In this document: piece by piece, positions 5,533 through 5,534 of the stretch
Position numbering within the stretch: position 1 is the stretch's first letter
Layout of the letters: every line of letters begins with the position of its first letter
NCBI GenBank assembly: GCA_934215995.1
Contig: CAKQBC010000177.1
Location: 1-5,534, forward strand
Source: an uncultured Bacillus sp.
Lineage (GTDB): Bacteria; Bacillota; Bacilli; Bacillales; DSM-1321
Direction of reading: 5' to 3'
DNA: 5,534 nt
Notes under the pieces: model-generated
Seen by the model: the letters and a program-made list of their open reading frames with translations, nothing else
The model's database searches: none
Told to the model about the DNA's origin: nothing
Position numbers and translations under genes: made by a program

Positions 5533-5534
5533 GC

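Overview
The window looks like chromosomal DNA of an aerobic, endospore-type Firmicute in the Bacillales (Bacillus sensu lato or a close relative). The basis is the strong AGGAGG-type ribosome binding sites, the moderate base composition, a GsiB-type KGG stress protein behind a SigB-like promoter, and a Csp3/YhjQ-type copper protein very close to the form I remember from Bacillus subtilis. This is inferred from gene content; no marker gene such as rRNA is present.

The left two thirds (1-3870) is a tandem series of minus-strand units. Reading right to left: a short KGG-repeat general stress protein (gsiB-like) with its own SigB-like promoter and a following hairpin; a full-length P1B-type Zn/Cd/Pb efflux ATPase (cadA) with a SigA-like promoter and a strong intrinsic terminator; and an OmpR-family response regulator followed after 3 nt by a sensor histidine kinase that runs off the left edge of the window. 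Each promoter sits directly against the terminator of the preceding unit. The -35 box of the regulator promoter lies inside the T-tract of the cadA terminator.

The right third (4105-5364) reads rightward. A PHP-domain protein of the HisJ/HisK histidinol-phosphatase type comes first, then a 106-residue, 19-cysteine copper storage protein closed by a textbook terminator. A minus-strand terminator near 5431-5468 shows that another minus-strand gene lies just beyond the right edge.

Functionally the window mixes metal handling (cadA efflux, Csp3-type copper sequestration) with stress and envelope sensing (GsiB, CiaRH-like two-component system). No ArsR/SmtB (CadC/CzrA) or CsoR regulator is encoded here, so metal control of cadA and the copper protein would have to come from elsewhere. 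The least ordinary item is the PHP protein: its metal-binding motifs I to III are present, but the final Ser-Asp-Ala-His motif reads Ser-Gly-Cys-Gly. I saw no mobile element, CRISPR array, RNA gene or clearly new multi-gene system. No gene-free stretch exceeds about 240 bases.
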